In this document: one piece after another, positions 1-9,329 of the stretch
Layout: the number at the start of each line of letters is the position of its first letter
Position numbering within the stretch: position 1 is the first letter of the stretch
Source: Planctomycetota bacterium
Lineage (GTDB): Bacteria > Planctomycetota > UBA1135
NCBI GenBank assembly: GCA_026421205.1
Contig: JAPKBM010000011.1
Location: 1-56,086 of the forward strand
DNA: 56,086 nt
Direction of reading: 5' to 3'
Made by a program: the position numbers and the translations under genes
Notes under the pieces: model-generated
Database searches by the model: none
What the model saw: the letters and a program-made list of their open reading frames with translations, nothing else
Told to the model about the DNA's origin: nothing

Positions 1-629
1 CCAAAAACATCCGTCACCCCACGCAAAATGGGGTGGTCTGCATTTTCCGGGTGAGGAATACCTCGCGTAGCCTCTTTTCCATGGTGTCCGTGGTGCGCTA
101 CCCAGGTTTCCCCAAAGATTTCTTTTCCGAAACCTCCCGGTGGGCCTGCACTGCGCCAACTCCATTTTGCAAAAGGGCTCTCTGCATTTTTCTTGTAGTT
201 GAAGGGGTGAGTGGAGGTCCGGATTCCAATTAAGGGTTTCCCGGATTCGACATACTGCATGAGCACACTCATATCTTTATCAGAGAATTCACGGAAACGA
301 AGCTGCATGACCACGAGGTCGGCGTTGGCAATCAAATGCATACCTGGCATATGGGTCGATTCGTCGGGGTTGATTTCCCCGGTTATTGGATTTTGACTGA
401 ACAATACTGCACAAGAAAAACCATGGTGTTTGGAGAGTAGGCGCGCCAACATCGGCAAAGCTTCTTCAGAGCGATATTCCTCATCTCCCGCTAAAAAAAC
501 GACTCGTTTTCCGGCACCCACACCTTGGCCACCCGGGTAAACCTGCCAACGAGAATCCGTCGGGAATGTTGCTTGGCAAGATAAGAAGATCCAAGTAAAG
601 AAAAAGAAGAGGAGGGGTGTCACGCGCAT
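1..629 (-). CDS. ThuA-like domain protein, 3' end outside the window
   Basis: The reading frame starts at ATG 627-629 and runs off the left edge, so only the first 209 residues are present. The start encodes a hydrophobic segment ending in a possible lipobox cysteine (FLSCQ, about residue 18), so the product is probably exported. The body shows a ThuA/trehalose-utilization fold: VVFLAGDEEYRSEEALPML near residue 45, a LVVMQLRF strand, GKPLIGIRTSTHPF, and GEIWVAHHGHHG-like histidine-rich sequence. In planctomycetes such glutamine-amidotransferase-like domains are commonly found with sugar-oxidation and DUF1080 genes; the exact reaction is not settled. It is transcribed divergently from the fusion gene at 658 with only 28 bases between them. 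The family call is firm; function is inferred. Confidence 0.85.
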   Translation of the reverse strand, partial: MRVTPLLFFFFTWIFLSCQATFPTDSRWQVYPGGQGVGAGKRVVFLAGDEEYRSEEALPMLARLLSKHHGFSCAVLFSQNPITGEINPDESTHMPGMHLIANADLVVMQLRFREFSDKDMSVLMQYVESGKPLIGIRTSTHPFNYKKNAESPFAKWSWRSAGPPGGFGKEIFGETWVAHHGHHGKEATRGIPHPENADHPILRGVTDVF

Positions 630-657
630 GAGTTAGCAAGGGTAGCCTCTCTTTTCC

Positions 658-3600
658 ATGAGATTCCTCCCTCTCCTTGTCCTTGTCCTTGTTGCCATCC
701 TTCTTCCTTCTTGCGGGGAAAAGCCTACCTATTTTGAGCCCCAAGAGCACGTGGTCTTTCTGGGCAACGGCTTGCCCGACCGCATGCAACATGATGCTTG
801 GCTGGAAACGTATTTACAAAGCACGCATGCGGAGCATGAACTTGTTATCCGAAATCATGGATTCATGGGGGATCGCGTCAATCACCGCCCGCGCAACCAA
901 GGATTTTTGGCGGCCGACGACTACTTGACGATTTCTAAGGCTACGACGGTACTTGCCTTTTTTGGCTATAACGAATCCTTTGATGATAATCCCGAAGGGT
1001 TTGGGGAGGATCTTCAAGAATGGATTCTTCACACGCGTTCCCAAAACTATTCTGGGCTAGGCCCTCCACGGATTGTTTTGATTTCGCCTCCAGCCCATGA
1101 GGACCTGCAGGATGCCAATTTTCCGGATGGTAAAGAGAACAATGTTCGGCTCAATCAAACCATGCAAATGATGAAAACAGTTGCGGAGGAAATGCAAGTT
1201 GATTTCGTGGATCTCTTTCAACCCACCTTACACGCCTACGCCATGAAAGAAAGGGCGCTTACCATCAACGGCGTTCACTTCAATAAATTTGGAAATCGGG
1301 TCCTTGGGAAAATCATTGCCGACGCACTCCTTGGTTATGACGTTTCCCTCAACCTAGAAGACGCGCAAACTCTGCGGACTGTCATCCAAGACAAGAACCA
1401 TCATTGGTTTAACCGATACCGCGCGACCGACGGCAATGACGTTTGGGGCTCGCGGTCGGGGTTGTCCTTTACGGACGGTCAAAGTAACGCCGACGTCTTG
1501 CAGCATGAGTTATCACAACTGGACGTGATGACAGCAAATAGAGACCAAGCCATTTGGGCAGAAGCCCAAGGAAAAACGTGGGTTCTTCCCGACATCAATG
1601 TTCCGTCAGCCGTGGAAGTCATCAGCAACCTTGAAAAGCCTCAACTCCAAGGCGGAGTGAGCAAAATCGGAGACGGCACTTACCTTTCTCCGGAGGAAGG
1701 GCTGAAAAGAATGACGTTGGCGCAAGGGTTAAGCGCCAACCTCTTCGCATCGGAAGACATGTTTCCGGAAATGGTCAACCCCGTCCAATTGGGCGTCGGC
1801 CCCAAAGGTCGGCTATGGGCGGCAACCTGGACGACCTACCCAAAATGGGAGCCACTGAAGGAAATGAATGACCGGCTCCTCATTCTTCCCGACGAAAACC
1901 GAGATGGAGTTGCGGACAAAGCCATTACTTTTGCAAAAGTGCACAACCCAACGGGGTTTGAATTTTGGAACGGTGGGGTTCTCGTGGCGTCGGCACCGGG
2001 AATTTTGTTTCTAAAAGACACCGATGGTGATGACATTGCCGACGTGCGCTACCGAATTTTAGATGGCATTGACTCCGCTGACACCCACCATACTGCAAAC
2101 AACTTTGTCTACGGCCCCGATGGTTACCTTTATTACCAACGCGGCGTTTTTCATGTTTCTAATGTGGAGACACCCTGGGAAACCAATCAGCAATCAGGGA
2201 CTTCGGGCATGTACCGCTTTAACCCGCGGACACATGAGTTTTCCTTTCATGCCAACAATAGCCCTAACCCCCACGGAATCAGCTTTGACTATTGGGGCTA
2301 TCACTATGCCACCGACGCCACTGGTGGCCGCGCCTTTCAAGTTGTTCCGGATGTTGAGGGGAAGTTCAAGATGCGCAAACTTCTAAATCATTCCGTACGA
2401 CCCGTTGCTTCCAGTGGCATTCTATCTACCAACCACTTCCCTGAAAAATACCAAGGGAATTTTTTACTCTGCAACACCATCGCCTTTTTGGGAATCAAGC
2501 AATACCAGTTAGATTTCAATACGGAAAACGGAGAAGTCAATGGAACAGAACTAGAAAACTTTCTTGTTTCCACGGACCCCAACTTCCGCCCCACGGACTT
2601 TGAGGAGGGTGATGACGGCGCGGTTTATGTTTCCGACTGGGCCAACGCCATCATCGGCCACATGCAACACAATGTGCGAGACCCCCAGCGTGACCATAAG
2701 CATGGGCGAATTTACCGCATCACCGCCGACGGCCGCCCTCTTTCCAAACACGTCGCCGTTGCGGACACCCCTATCTCCCATCTCCTGGACTTACTCAAGC
2801 ACCCCGTGAACGGGGTGCGGCATCGTGCTCGTGTAGAACTTTCAGGAAGAAACACGGATAATGTCATGGAGGCTACTCAAAAGTGGGTGAAGCAATTTGA
2901 CCCGCTCCAACCCCAAGACGCCCATCATCTTTTGGAAGCGCTTTGGCTACACCAACAGCACAATGTCAAGAACACGCATTTACTTCATCAACTACTCCAG
3001 TCCCCTGAGCCCAATGCAAGAATTGCGGCGCAACGTGTGGACTATCTCTGGAAGCATGCCGAAGCCCCGCCCAAAGAGGTAAAGTCGGCGGTCGCGCATC
3101 CATCGATAGAGCTTGAGCCTGCTCCCGAAGGCGCTATCGTGATTCAAACCGTTTTGGAAGAAATGCGTTACGACGTGAAAGAGTTCACCGTAACCGCGGG
3201 AGAGGAAGTCTCCATCTGGTTTCAAAATCCCGACTTCATGCCCCACAATCTTGTGATTGGCCTTCCTTCTTCCGCCGACGAAATTGGCCGAGATGCCGAG
3301 GCCATGGGCGCGGATGGGTTTCAAAAAAGCTTTATCCCGGAGAATGACAAGATTCTTGCCGCTTCTGGCCTTTTAAATTATGGAGAAAGTGAACTCATCA
3401 CCTTCACCGCTCCTAACCAACCGGGGCACTATGACATTGTGTGTACTTTCCCAGGCCATTGGAAACTTATGCGTGGCACCATGGTGGTGGAACCAAAAAT
3501 CATCCGCAAAGATGCTGGGTGGTGCTGGTTCCAAGATGAACGCGCTTGGGGACTAGGTGAAGAAGTTGTCATCGGGTCGGTGGCCTATGGAGCGAAGGAC

Positions 3601-4710
3601 CCAAAACGAAAAGGCGACGTTGAATTGCACTTTTGGAATCCAAAAACCGGGTCTGTGCAAACACTGGAACTGCATGACCAACTCCAAGCCGACGATCACA
3701 ATGCGCCGGCGATCTTGCCTTTACCCAACAAGCAACTCCTGACCACCTATGCCGGTCATGGATTGGACTCCATCATGCGCGCCCGCGTCATCAACGCTGA
3801 CCGAACACTCCAAGATGAAGTCGCCCATCTCGTGGATGCCCAGCATGGTCTCACTTACGCCAATCTTCATACCCTCAAAGACGGAAACATCGTTAACTTT
3901 TGTCGTGCGGAAGGCTGGGACCCCAATATCCTTCAAACGCAGGATCAGGGGAAAACATGGAAGCACTTAGGGCGTTTGCTCGGCGGCCCCGGGCGCCCCT
4001 ACCTGAAGTATCAGTCCAATCAAAATCAAGTGCACTTCATCAATACAGAGCAGCACCCCAGAGATTTTGACAATCATCTCTATCACGGGATTTGGGAAGA
4101 CGGAAATGTCCTACAAAGCAATGGCACGGTTGTCGGTCAAAGCGGAGAAAACCCACCCGCTCCGCATGAACTCACGCAAGTCTTCGAAGGTACTCCCGAC
4201 ACCGTCGCATGGCCGGTTGATTTAGAACTCACCGCCGATGGCCACCCCGTTTGTTTATTCAGTGTGCAAGTGGACGGCAGAGATGCGCCACGACGAACTG
4301 CGGGCATGGATCACCGCCTCTATTACGGAACATGGAATGGCTCGGCTTGGAAAACGCAAGAAATCGGCTTTGCGGGTAAACGCTTGTACGCCGGCGAAGA
4401 TGATTACACGGGGCTCGCCGCACTTCATCCTCAAAACCTCAACGTGGTTTACCTTTCCACCGACGCCCATCCAAAAACGGGGGCTCCACTTATCAGTAAA
4501 TCTGATGGTCAGCGACACCATGAAATCTTTCGTGGCGAAGCGAATCAGGAAGGGGTGTGGACCTGGTCAGCCGTAACAGAACATTCAAAGGCCGACAATT
4601 TACGGCCCGTGATTCCCCATGGATCCCCTTCCGCACTCCTTTGGCTACGCGGAAGCTATCAAACGTACACAAAGTACGAGCTTGATTTAGTGGGCATTCT
4701 CATTCCCTAA
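658..4710 (+). CDS. Lipoprotein fusion: SGNH-like, PVC-type dehydrogenase, cupredoxin and BNR_4 domains
   Basis: A 1350-residue chain made of four complete modules. The signal sequence ends in lipobox LLPSC with Cys19. Residues about 30-230 resemble SGNH hydrolases, but the nucleophile block reads FLGNGL with no serine, and the late block is NGVHFNKFG, so this part may not be an active esterase. Residues about 345-690 are a PVC-type membrane-bound dehydrogenase beta-propeller (repeated D-x-D-x-D-G calcium-type loops such as DTDGDDIAD). Residues about 825-945 are an azurin/plastocyanin-like cupredoxin with candidate copper ligands His in MPHNL (about 861-865), then Cys and His in CTFPGHW and Met in LMRG. 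From about 950 to the end is a BNR_4-type propeller (WCWFQDERAW, Asp-box QDQGKTW). The copper domain next to a dehydrogenase suggests electron transfer outside the cytoplasm. Its last 24 bases overlap the convergent gene. Confidence 0.88.
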   Translation: MRFLPLLVLVLVAILLPSCGEKPTYFEPQEHVVFLGNGLPDRMQHDAWLETYLQSTHAEHELVIRNHGFMGDRVNHRPRNQGFLAADDYLTISKATTVLAFFGYNESFDDNPEGFGEDLQEWILHTRSQNYSGLGPPRIVLISPPAHEDLQDANFPDGKENNVRLNQTMQMMKTVAEEMQVDFVDLFQPTLHAYAMKERALTINGVHFNKFGNRVLGKIIADALLGYDVSLNLEDAQTLRTVIQDKNHHWFNRYRATDGNDVWGSRSGLSFTDGQSNADVLQHELSQLDVMTANRDQAIWAEAQGKTWVLPDINVPSAVEVISNLEKPQLQGGVSKIGDGTYLSPEEGLKRMTLAQGLSANLFASEDMFPEMVNPVQLGVGPKGRLWAATWTTYPKWEPLKEMNDRLLILPDENRDGVADKAITFAKVHNPTGFEFWNGGVLVASAPGILFLKDTDGDDIADVRYRILDGIDSADTHHTANNFVYGPDGYLYYQRGVFHVSNVETPWETNQQSGTSGMYRFNPRTHEFSFHANNSPNPHGISFDYWGYHYATDATGGRAFQVVPDVEGKFKMRKLLNHSVRPVASSGILSTNHFPEKYQGNFLLCNTIAFLGIKQYQLDFNTENGEVNGTELENFLVSTDPNFRPTDFEEGDDGAVYVSDWANAIIGHMQHNVRDPQRDHKHGRIYRITADGRPLSKHVAVADTPISHLLDLLKHPVNGVRHRARVELSGRNTDNVMEATQKWVKQFDPLQPQDAHHLLEALWLHQQHNVKNTHLLHQLLQSPEPNARIAAQRVDYLWKHAEAPPKEVKSAVAHPSIELEPAPEGAIVIQTVLEEMRYDVKEFTVTAGEEVSIWFQNPDFMPHNLVIGLPSSADEIGRDAEAMGADGFQKSFIPENDKILAASGLLNYGESELITFTAPNQPGHYDIVCTFPGHWKLMRGTMVVEPKIIRKDAGWCWFQDERAWGLGEEVVIGSVAYGAKDPKRKGDVELHFWNPKTGSVQTLELHDQLQADDHNAPAILPLPNKQLLTTYAGHGLDSIMRARVINADRTLQDEVAHLVDAQHGLTYANLHTLKDGNIVNFCRAEGWDPNILQTQDQGKTWKHLGRLLGGPGRPYLKYQSNQNQVHFINTEQHPRDFDNHLYHGIWEDGNVLQSNGTVVGQSGENPPAPHELTQVFEGTPDTVAWPVDLELTADGHPVCLFSVQVDGRDAPRRTAGMDHRLYYGTWNGSAWKTQEIGFAGKRLYAGEDDYTGLAALHPQNLNVVYLSTDAHPKTGAPLISKSDGQRHHEIFRGEANQEGVWTWSAVTEHSKADNLRPVIPHGSPSALLWLRGSYQTYTKYELDLVGILIP

Positions 4711-6885
4711 TTTCTTACGCACCTCAGCAACGTCCTGTGCTGTAATTACTTTCGGGTGCTCTGCGAAGCGACGTTGAATGTCCGTAAGCACTTCGGCAAT
4801 TTCTTCGTTGGACAGAATGCTTTTCCAACCGGGCATTGCCAAATCCCAAGCCTGTCCATGAACTTTTATTTCCCCATCAAGACCATCCAACACAATCATG
4901 GCTAGTTCTTCTTTGGGCTTCGACAGCCAAGCCGGATCATTTAACGGCGGAGCCAAGGCTGGTTGCCCTAAGCCATCGGCACCGTGGCAGGCCAAACAAT
5001 TCCTTGCGTAGACCAGTGACTTTGAGTCCTTGACCTGTAACATTTGGTTACTTGCAACGATGTCATCATGCATTTTTCGCATGCGCGGGTTTTCCAACGA
5101 GAATCGTGGATCCGAAATAAGCCGCTTTAATAAAGACGTCGTAAACGGAAGAGGCGTTGTGGGTAAACAGGAGAGCAACAGGTCATCTTTGTAGTTTTCG
5201 AAAAACAACGTCAATGCTGCACTCTGGGCTGAGTCACTTCCACTCGAAAGCAAGGAAAGAACCGCTTGTCGCTTCATGAACCAACCTCCCTGCTGTGCGC
5301 GAATCAATATTTCTTGAGATAACGCCCCATCCACTCCCGGCAAGAGTCCTTCGGCCGCTCGAATGCCGGAAACCCATTCGCCCGATGGAAGGGACTGCAC
5401 GGCATGAAGTGCGATTTCTTCACGAAGAGAGCCCAAGCCATGAAGAACCCACAAGGCATGCAGGGCCACTTCAGATTTTCCGCTCAAAACCTTTTCTTCC
5501 AAAGCGGGGACCACGGATAAATTACCCGATTCGATCAACATGCGCTGTGCTGTATCTCGCCAGAAGCCGTCGGCGTGGCCTAAGGTGCGAAGCCAAAGCG
5601 TGAGGCCCTCTTCTCCTTGTCCTATGCGCGGCTGAGGAGTCTCCCCCACTTGCCGAACGCGCCATATTCTTCCCAGCCCAACGGGTTTGTCTAATCCGCG
5701 ATGCAATATTTGCTTCCGAAGATAACTCGTGACAAAGACGCGATGCTGAAGAATCCCACGGTAAAGGTCTAACACATACGTCGCTCCTCCAGGGCCCTCG
5801 AGAACATTGACGGGGCGAAAACGCTCATCGGTAGAAGTCCAAAATTCCTGACCCTCAGCATGGGCATTCACCGCCTTCACGCTGCCATTTTTCGAAACCA
5901 ACTGCACCCGTTTCACCAAATTCCCCGCAGGCTCTGGCAAGAGCACACTTCCCCGTACTTCTTTCGAAAACGCGGAGCCTCGAATCACGCCAGGGCCACA
6001 AGTTGCGTCGGAGGTTTTCAACTTGCCATCTGAATGCAAAGAAGATTTTCGATATCCTCGGTTGACGCCAGGGTTCATCCTCGAAGGCCAAACGCGCTGG
6101 TCTTGCATGATGCGCGCGCCCAACCCTTTCAGTCCAGGGTACCCAGGATTACGTCGGCCGTAAATACGCGGGACAAGATCGGTGTGTAAAAAAGATGAGT
6201 TACTGTTGAAATAAAGGCGGCCGAAGTCATCCATCGTGATGCCCCACTGTCCTTGCGCGGGGACAGGCCATGTTTTCCATGTCCCGTTTTCCCAAGACGC
6301 CTCTTCCCCGTGCTTGGCGAAGTGCAAGCGGTTATCCATACCATGCATCAGGCCATTCGGCGCGTGCTCCGGAGATGCAATGCCGGACCAACCCTCGCTC
6401 ACCACCGTGGTCTTGTCGCACCGGTCATCCCCATCTAAATCTTCACAAAACAAGAGTTGGGGCGGGGCCAACACCAACAATCCGCCCTTCACTTTAGCCA
6501 ATGCCCGCGGCAAGACTAAGTTCTCCAAGAAGGGCGTGGACTTGTCCATGATGCCATCCCCATTCAAGTCTTCTAATACCACAATTTTTCCTACGGGATT
6601 CTCTTCACCGACGCCATCAACGTCGGGCATAAAGCCGCGCATTTCCGCCACCCAAAGTTTTCCCTCTTCGTCAAAAACCGCAGCAACCGGGTCCACCACC
6701 AAGGGTTCGGCCGCAACGAGCTCCACCACAAAGCCGTCGGCTACTTGAAAAGTGGCAAGCTCTTCTTCCGGAGTCAATACCGGCGCAGCAGGCACATCCC
6801 ACTTGCGCCAATTTTCAATTTGCAGCTCATCATTTTCCCGATCCCCTGCCTGCAAAGCTACTGCCAGTGCAAAAGATAAAATCAC
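4687..6885 (-). CDS. PVC-type membrane-bound dehydrogenase with C-terminal cytochrome c domain
   Basis: 732 residues. The start is GTG inside a GTGA overlap with the upstream DUF1080 gene, implying translational coupling; a short hydrophobic N-terminus suggests export. Residues about 40-400 form the PVC dehydrogenase propeller: VELVAAEPLVVDPVAAVFDE, GKLWVAEMRG, and calcium-type repeats DLNGDGIMD and DLDGDDRCD. Residues about 420-600 are helical and HEAT-like. A cytochrome c domain follows with heme motif CLACH at about 628-632 and a candidate axial Met in the DLAMPGW segment. The family is annotated as soluble-aldose/pyranose-type dehydrogenase by fold only; the substrate is unknown. As last gene of the 10729-to-4687 operon it probably passes electrons from oxidation of a sugar-derived compound to an outer respiratory acceptor. 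Confidence 0.9.
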   Translation of the reverse strand: MILSFALAVALQAGDRENDELQIENWRKWDVPAAPVLTPEEELATFQVADGFVVELVAAEPLVVDPVAAVFDEEGKLWVAEMRGFMPDVDGVGEENPVGKIVVLEDLNGDGIMDKSTPFLENLVLPRALAKVKGGLLVLAPPQLLFCEDLDGDDRCDKTTVVSEGWSGIASPEHAPNGLMHGMDNRLHFAKHGEEASWENGTWKTWPVPAQGQWGITMDDFGRLYFNSNSSFLHTDLVPRIYGRRNPGYPGLKGLGARIMQDQRVWPSRMNPGVNRGYRKSSLHSDGKLKTSDATCGPGVIRGSAFSKEVRGSVLLPEPAGNLVKRVQLVSKNGSVKAVNAHAEGQEFWTSTDERFRPVNVLEGPGGATYVLDLYRGILQHRVFVTSYLRKQILHRGLDKPVGLGRIWRVRQVGETPQPRIGQGEEGLTLWLRTLGHADGFWRDTAQRMLIESGNLSVVPALEEKVLSGKSEVALHALWVLHGLGSLREEIALHAVQSLPSGEWVSGIRAAEGLLPGVDGALSQEILIRAQQGGWFMKRQAVLSLLSSGSDSAQSAALTLFFENYKDDLLLSCLPTTPLPFTTSLLKRLISDPRFSLENPRMRKMHDDIVASNQMLQVKDSKSLVYARNCLACHGADGLGQPALAPPLNDPAWLSKPKEELAMIVLDGLDGEIKVHGQAWDLAMPGWKSILSNEEIAEVLTDIQRRFAEHPKVITAQDVAEVRKKLGNENAH

Positions 6886-8312
6886 GATTGGCCCTCAAGG
6901 GAAAGAATAAATAAGTTCTTCCAGGACACCGTGGTCTTCCCACCATTATGAATTTGGAAACCAAAAATTCCACGAGCGGACTGGGGGTCATGGAAATCAG
7001 CGCATGGGATTCCATTCACCCAAGAACGAATATGGTCGCCCACGCACCGAATGCGGTAGTGGTTCCACTCTCCAAGGTGAAAGGCGGAGCGCCCCTCGGA
7101 GTTCTCCTTTAAGTCCTGCAACCACGCACGTCCTCGCTCTTCAAAAAGTCCGCCCGACCAAGCCCGGGCACTGCCGTCAATCTCAATTTGGTAGCCAGAG
7201 ACCCGGCCTTCTTTATCCACGGAAGAACGAAATTGAATGCCGGAATTCCCGCCGGGGTTTATTTTCACGTCTACGTTAAGTTCAAAGTTTCCGAATTCTT
7301 CTTCTGAAATCAGAAAGGAGTTCTGACGGAAACTGCCACTCCCGGTGATAGCGCCGTCTGCATAATCCAATGTGGCTTCACCGACCTTACGCCAACCCAC
7401 CAAATCTTGCTCAGCCCAATGCTGAACGCCAAGGTCTCGCACCTCAAGCTGAGGCGGAAGCGTTGTGGCGGAGATTCCTAACTCTGCGCTCACACGCCCG
7501 CCCACTTCACTCCATGTTTTTTTCCCGTGGACAAAGACTTCCTCCATTTTCACATGGTTTTTCGTGTCTCTACTGAAAATACGCGCCTCGTAATTCACGG
7601 CCTTCGGGGGCCACTCTCTCCCCAACTCTAAAAAGGCGTCGGCGGCCCGCTCACACAAAAACGCCACCGATTCCTTTGGGGTGAACTCTGTGATAGAAAT
7701 GTTCCGCCAGCGAATTTCTCCACCATGCGTTTGCAATTGAATAGGCCCCCGGGCCGGAATCGGTTGACTTCTATCAAAGTAGTTTTCCAATACCGCGCGA
7801 TGCACAACTTGCGTGCCATTCATCCAAACGGAAACATAAGAACCCACCATGACAATTCGTAAGGTATTCCATTCCCCAAAGGGCTGGTCCATCCGCTGAC
7901 TGGGGAACCTTGAGTGAACTTGGTTGTTCCAAAGTCCGCCGGAGCCCTTGTCCGCCCCAAGGTTCCACTTGCCGCCAGCCTCCGTCCAATCCCAAATTTG
8001 AACTTGGGGGCAACCGCGCAAATAGATTCCGGAATCTGCGCCGGCTACGGTTTTGTACTCAAGGGACAAGGAGAAATCCCCATAGTCTTGAATTGTCGTC
8101 AAGAAAACACCGCCACCATCGTTGACGATTTCATTCCCTTCCATGCGCCAATGGGCATCCCGGTCTTTGTCCCACTCCTTTTGCTTTTGTGTGCGCTCAG
8201 CTTTCGACCAAGTCGCTTCAGCGCCCGGGGTCAAGTGAGGCCGCCCCCGCCAGTCCTCTATAGAATGGCCTTGAAGAAAAGGTGCAATGAAAAGGAGGGG
8301 AAGGGGAATCAC
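6882..8312 (-). CDS. Secreted protein with two DUF1080 (3-keto-disaccharide hydrolase-like) domains
   Basis: 476 residues starting at GTG 8310-8312, with a short signal-like N-terminus. It contains two tandem concanavalin-like DUF1080 domains, about residues 15-215 and 285-476. The first shows NEIVNDGGGVFLTTIQDYGDF, DSGIYLRGCPQVQIWD and GEWNTLRI; the second shows GNFELNVDVKINPGGNSGIQ, GYQIEIDG and GEWNHYRIRCVG. Members of this family that have been studied act on 3-keto-glycosides produced by sugar 3-dehydrogenases; specificity here cannot be read from sequence. It overlaps the downstream cytochrome-tailed dehydrogenase by 4 bases and follows the DUF993 gene by 9 bases, which fits a pathway that oxidises and then cleaves a sugar. 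The two domains differ clearly and are not a recent duplication. Confidence 0.88.
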   Translation of the reverse strand: MIPLPLLFIAPFLQGHSIEDWRGRPHLTPGAEATWSKAERTQKQKEWDKDRDAHWRMEGNEIVNDGGGVFLTTIQDYGDFSLSLEYKTVAGADSGIYLRGCPQVQIWDWTEAGGKWNLGADKGSGGLWNNQVHSRFPSQRMDQPFGEWNTLRIVMVGSYVSVWMNGTQVVHRAVLENYFDRSQPIPARGPIQLQTHGGEIRWRNISITEFTPKESVAFLCERAADAFLELGREWPPKAVNYEARIFSRDTKNHVKMEEVFVHGKKTWSEVGGRVSAELGISATTLPPQLEVRDLGVQHWAEQDLVGWRKVGEATLDYADGAITGSGSFRQNSFLISEEEFGNFELNVDVKINPGGNSGIQFRSSVDKEGRVSGYQIEIDGSARAWSGGLFEERGRAWLQDLKENSEGRSAFHLGEWNHYRIRCVGDHIRSWVNGIPCADFHDPQSARGIFGFQIHNGGKTTVSWKNLFILSLEGQS

Positions 8313-8321
8313 CCCGCTAGT

Positions 8322-9329
8322 TTAGAACCGATGCATGCGCGACGTTGCTCGTTCCTCATCCAGGAAAACATGAGCGCGCAAGGCTAGCTTGAAGATCTCC
8401 TGAAAATACGGTTCATCTCGACTTTTATCCGCCCGCAGGGGCAACCAGGGGTTTTCTTGTCGACCATCCAGCCAAGACAAAAAGGCCAACCCCGCTTTGT
8501 AGTGCTGAGTTGGCGCCTGAAAGAGATGACGAGAGAGGTCCTCGCAGGGTTTCATGATTTTCAAAAACTCCTTGTGGTCGCCGTCGGCCAACTTCTGAAA
8601 AGCTTGACTGGCGGGTCGAGCGATGCCGTCCAAAATCCCTAAAAGTGCGTGGCTGTATTCGCCGACGCCTTCTCCGGTTCCGGCAATCAACGCAGAAAAA
8701 TGGAAATCGTCGCCGGTGTAAATCACTTGACCTTGAAGTGCAAGGGATTGCCGGAGGGACACTTCTCGTTCTGCGTCCAACAAAGAAATTTTTGCGCCAA
8801 CAATACGGTCAGTGTCTAAAGCCATGATGCGCTCAAAACTTTTCTCGGGGAAATAATGCTCCATGTCCTTCAAGAACATTGGGCCCAACCAATGTAATAA
8901 AACGGGTCCACGGGATTCCCTCAAGATGCCTTCGTAAACTTCCACGAACACATCCGACGACGCTTGTTTCTCTGCCAACATTGGCATAGGGAGAATCACC
9001 GGCAAGCCACCGGCATCTTGAATGAAATTCACCTGCCATGCCACCGCTTGCGCCAACTCTTTCCAAGACTTCGGGTCCGCTTGATCCGCCGATGCACCAG
9101 CCACGAATCCATTTTTCAACGACAACGCCGACGTCCGTTCCATCAATGTCTTAGCCACACCCCAGCCCAAATCAAAACGCTGCGCGGTATCCATCGCTTC
9201 GGCAATGCCAAAGCCTTGCGTGTCCAGAAAAGTCCGTTGGGCGTCAGTGGCCTCCCAATCCACTACTTCCCCGGCCTCATCCTGAACCACCACATGTGCC
9301 GCGGCATAAGCTTTGCGATTCCAAATCAT
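8322..9329 (-). CDS. DUF993 family protein (class I aldolase / DHDPS-like)
   Basis: 335 residues, ATG start inside an ATGA overlap with the upstream transporter gene. The sequence matches the DUF993 family across its length: VAWQVNFIQDAGGLPVILP, GPVLLHWLGPMF, IVGAKISLLDAE (the likely position of a Schiff-base lysine by analogy with DapA/NanA-type barrels), and GDDFHFSALIAG. No signal peptide is visible, so it should be cytoplasmic. Family members lie near sugar and inositol-like catabolism genes; an aldol cleavage step is plausible but unproven. Its place between an importer and exported DUF1080/dehydrogenase genes supports a role in handling the imported product. Confidence 0.82.
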   Translation of the reverse strand: MIWNRKAYAAAHVVVQDEAGEVVDWEATDAQRTFLDTQGFGIAEAMDTAQRFDLGWGVAKTLMERTSALSLKNGFVAGASADQADPKSWKELAQAVAWQVNFIQDAGGLPVILPMPMLAEKQASSDVFVEVYEGILRESRGPVLLHWLGPMFLKDMEHYFPEKSFERIMALDTDRIVGAKISLLDAEREVSLRQSLALQGQVIYTGDDFHFSALIAGTGEGVGEYSHALLGILDGIARPASQAFQKLADGDHKEFLKIMKPCEDLSRHLFQAPTQHYKAGLAFLSWLDGRQENPWLPLRADKSRDEPYFQEIFKLALRAHVFLDEERATSRMHRF

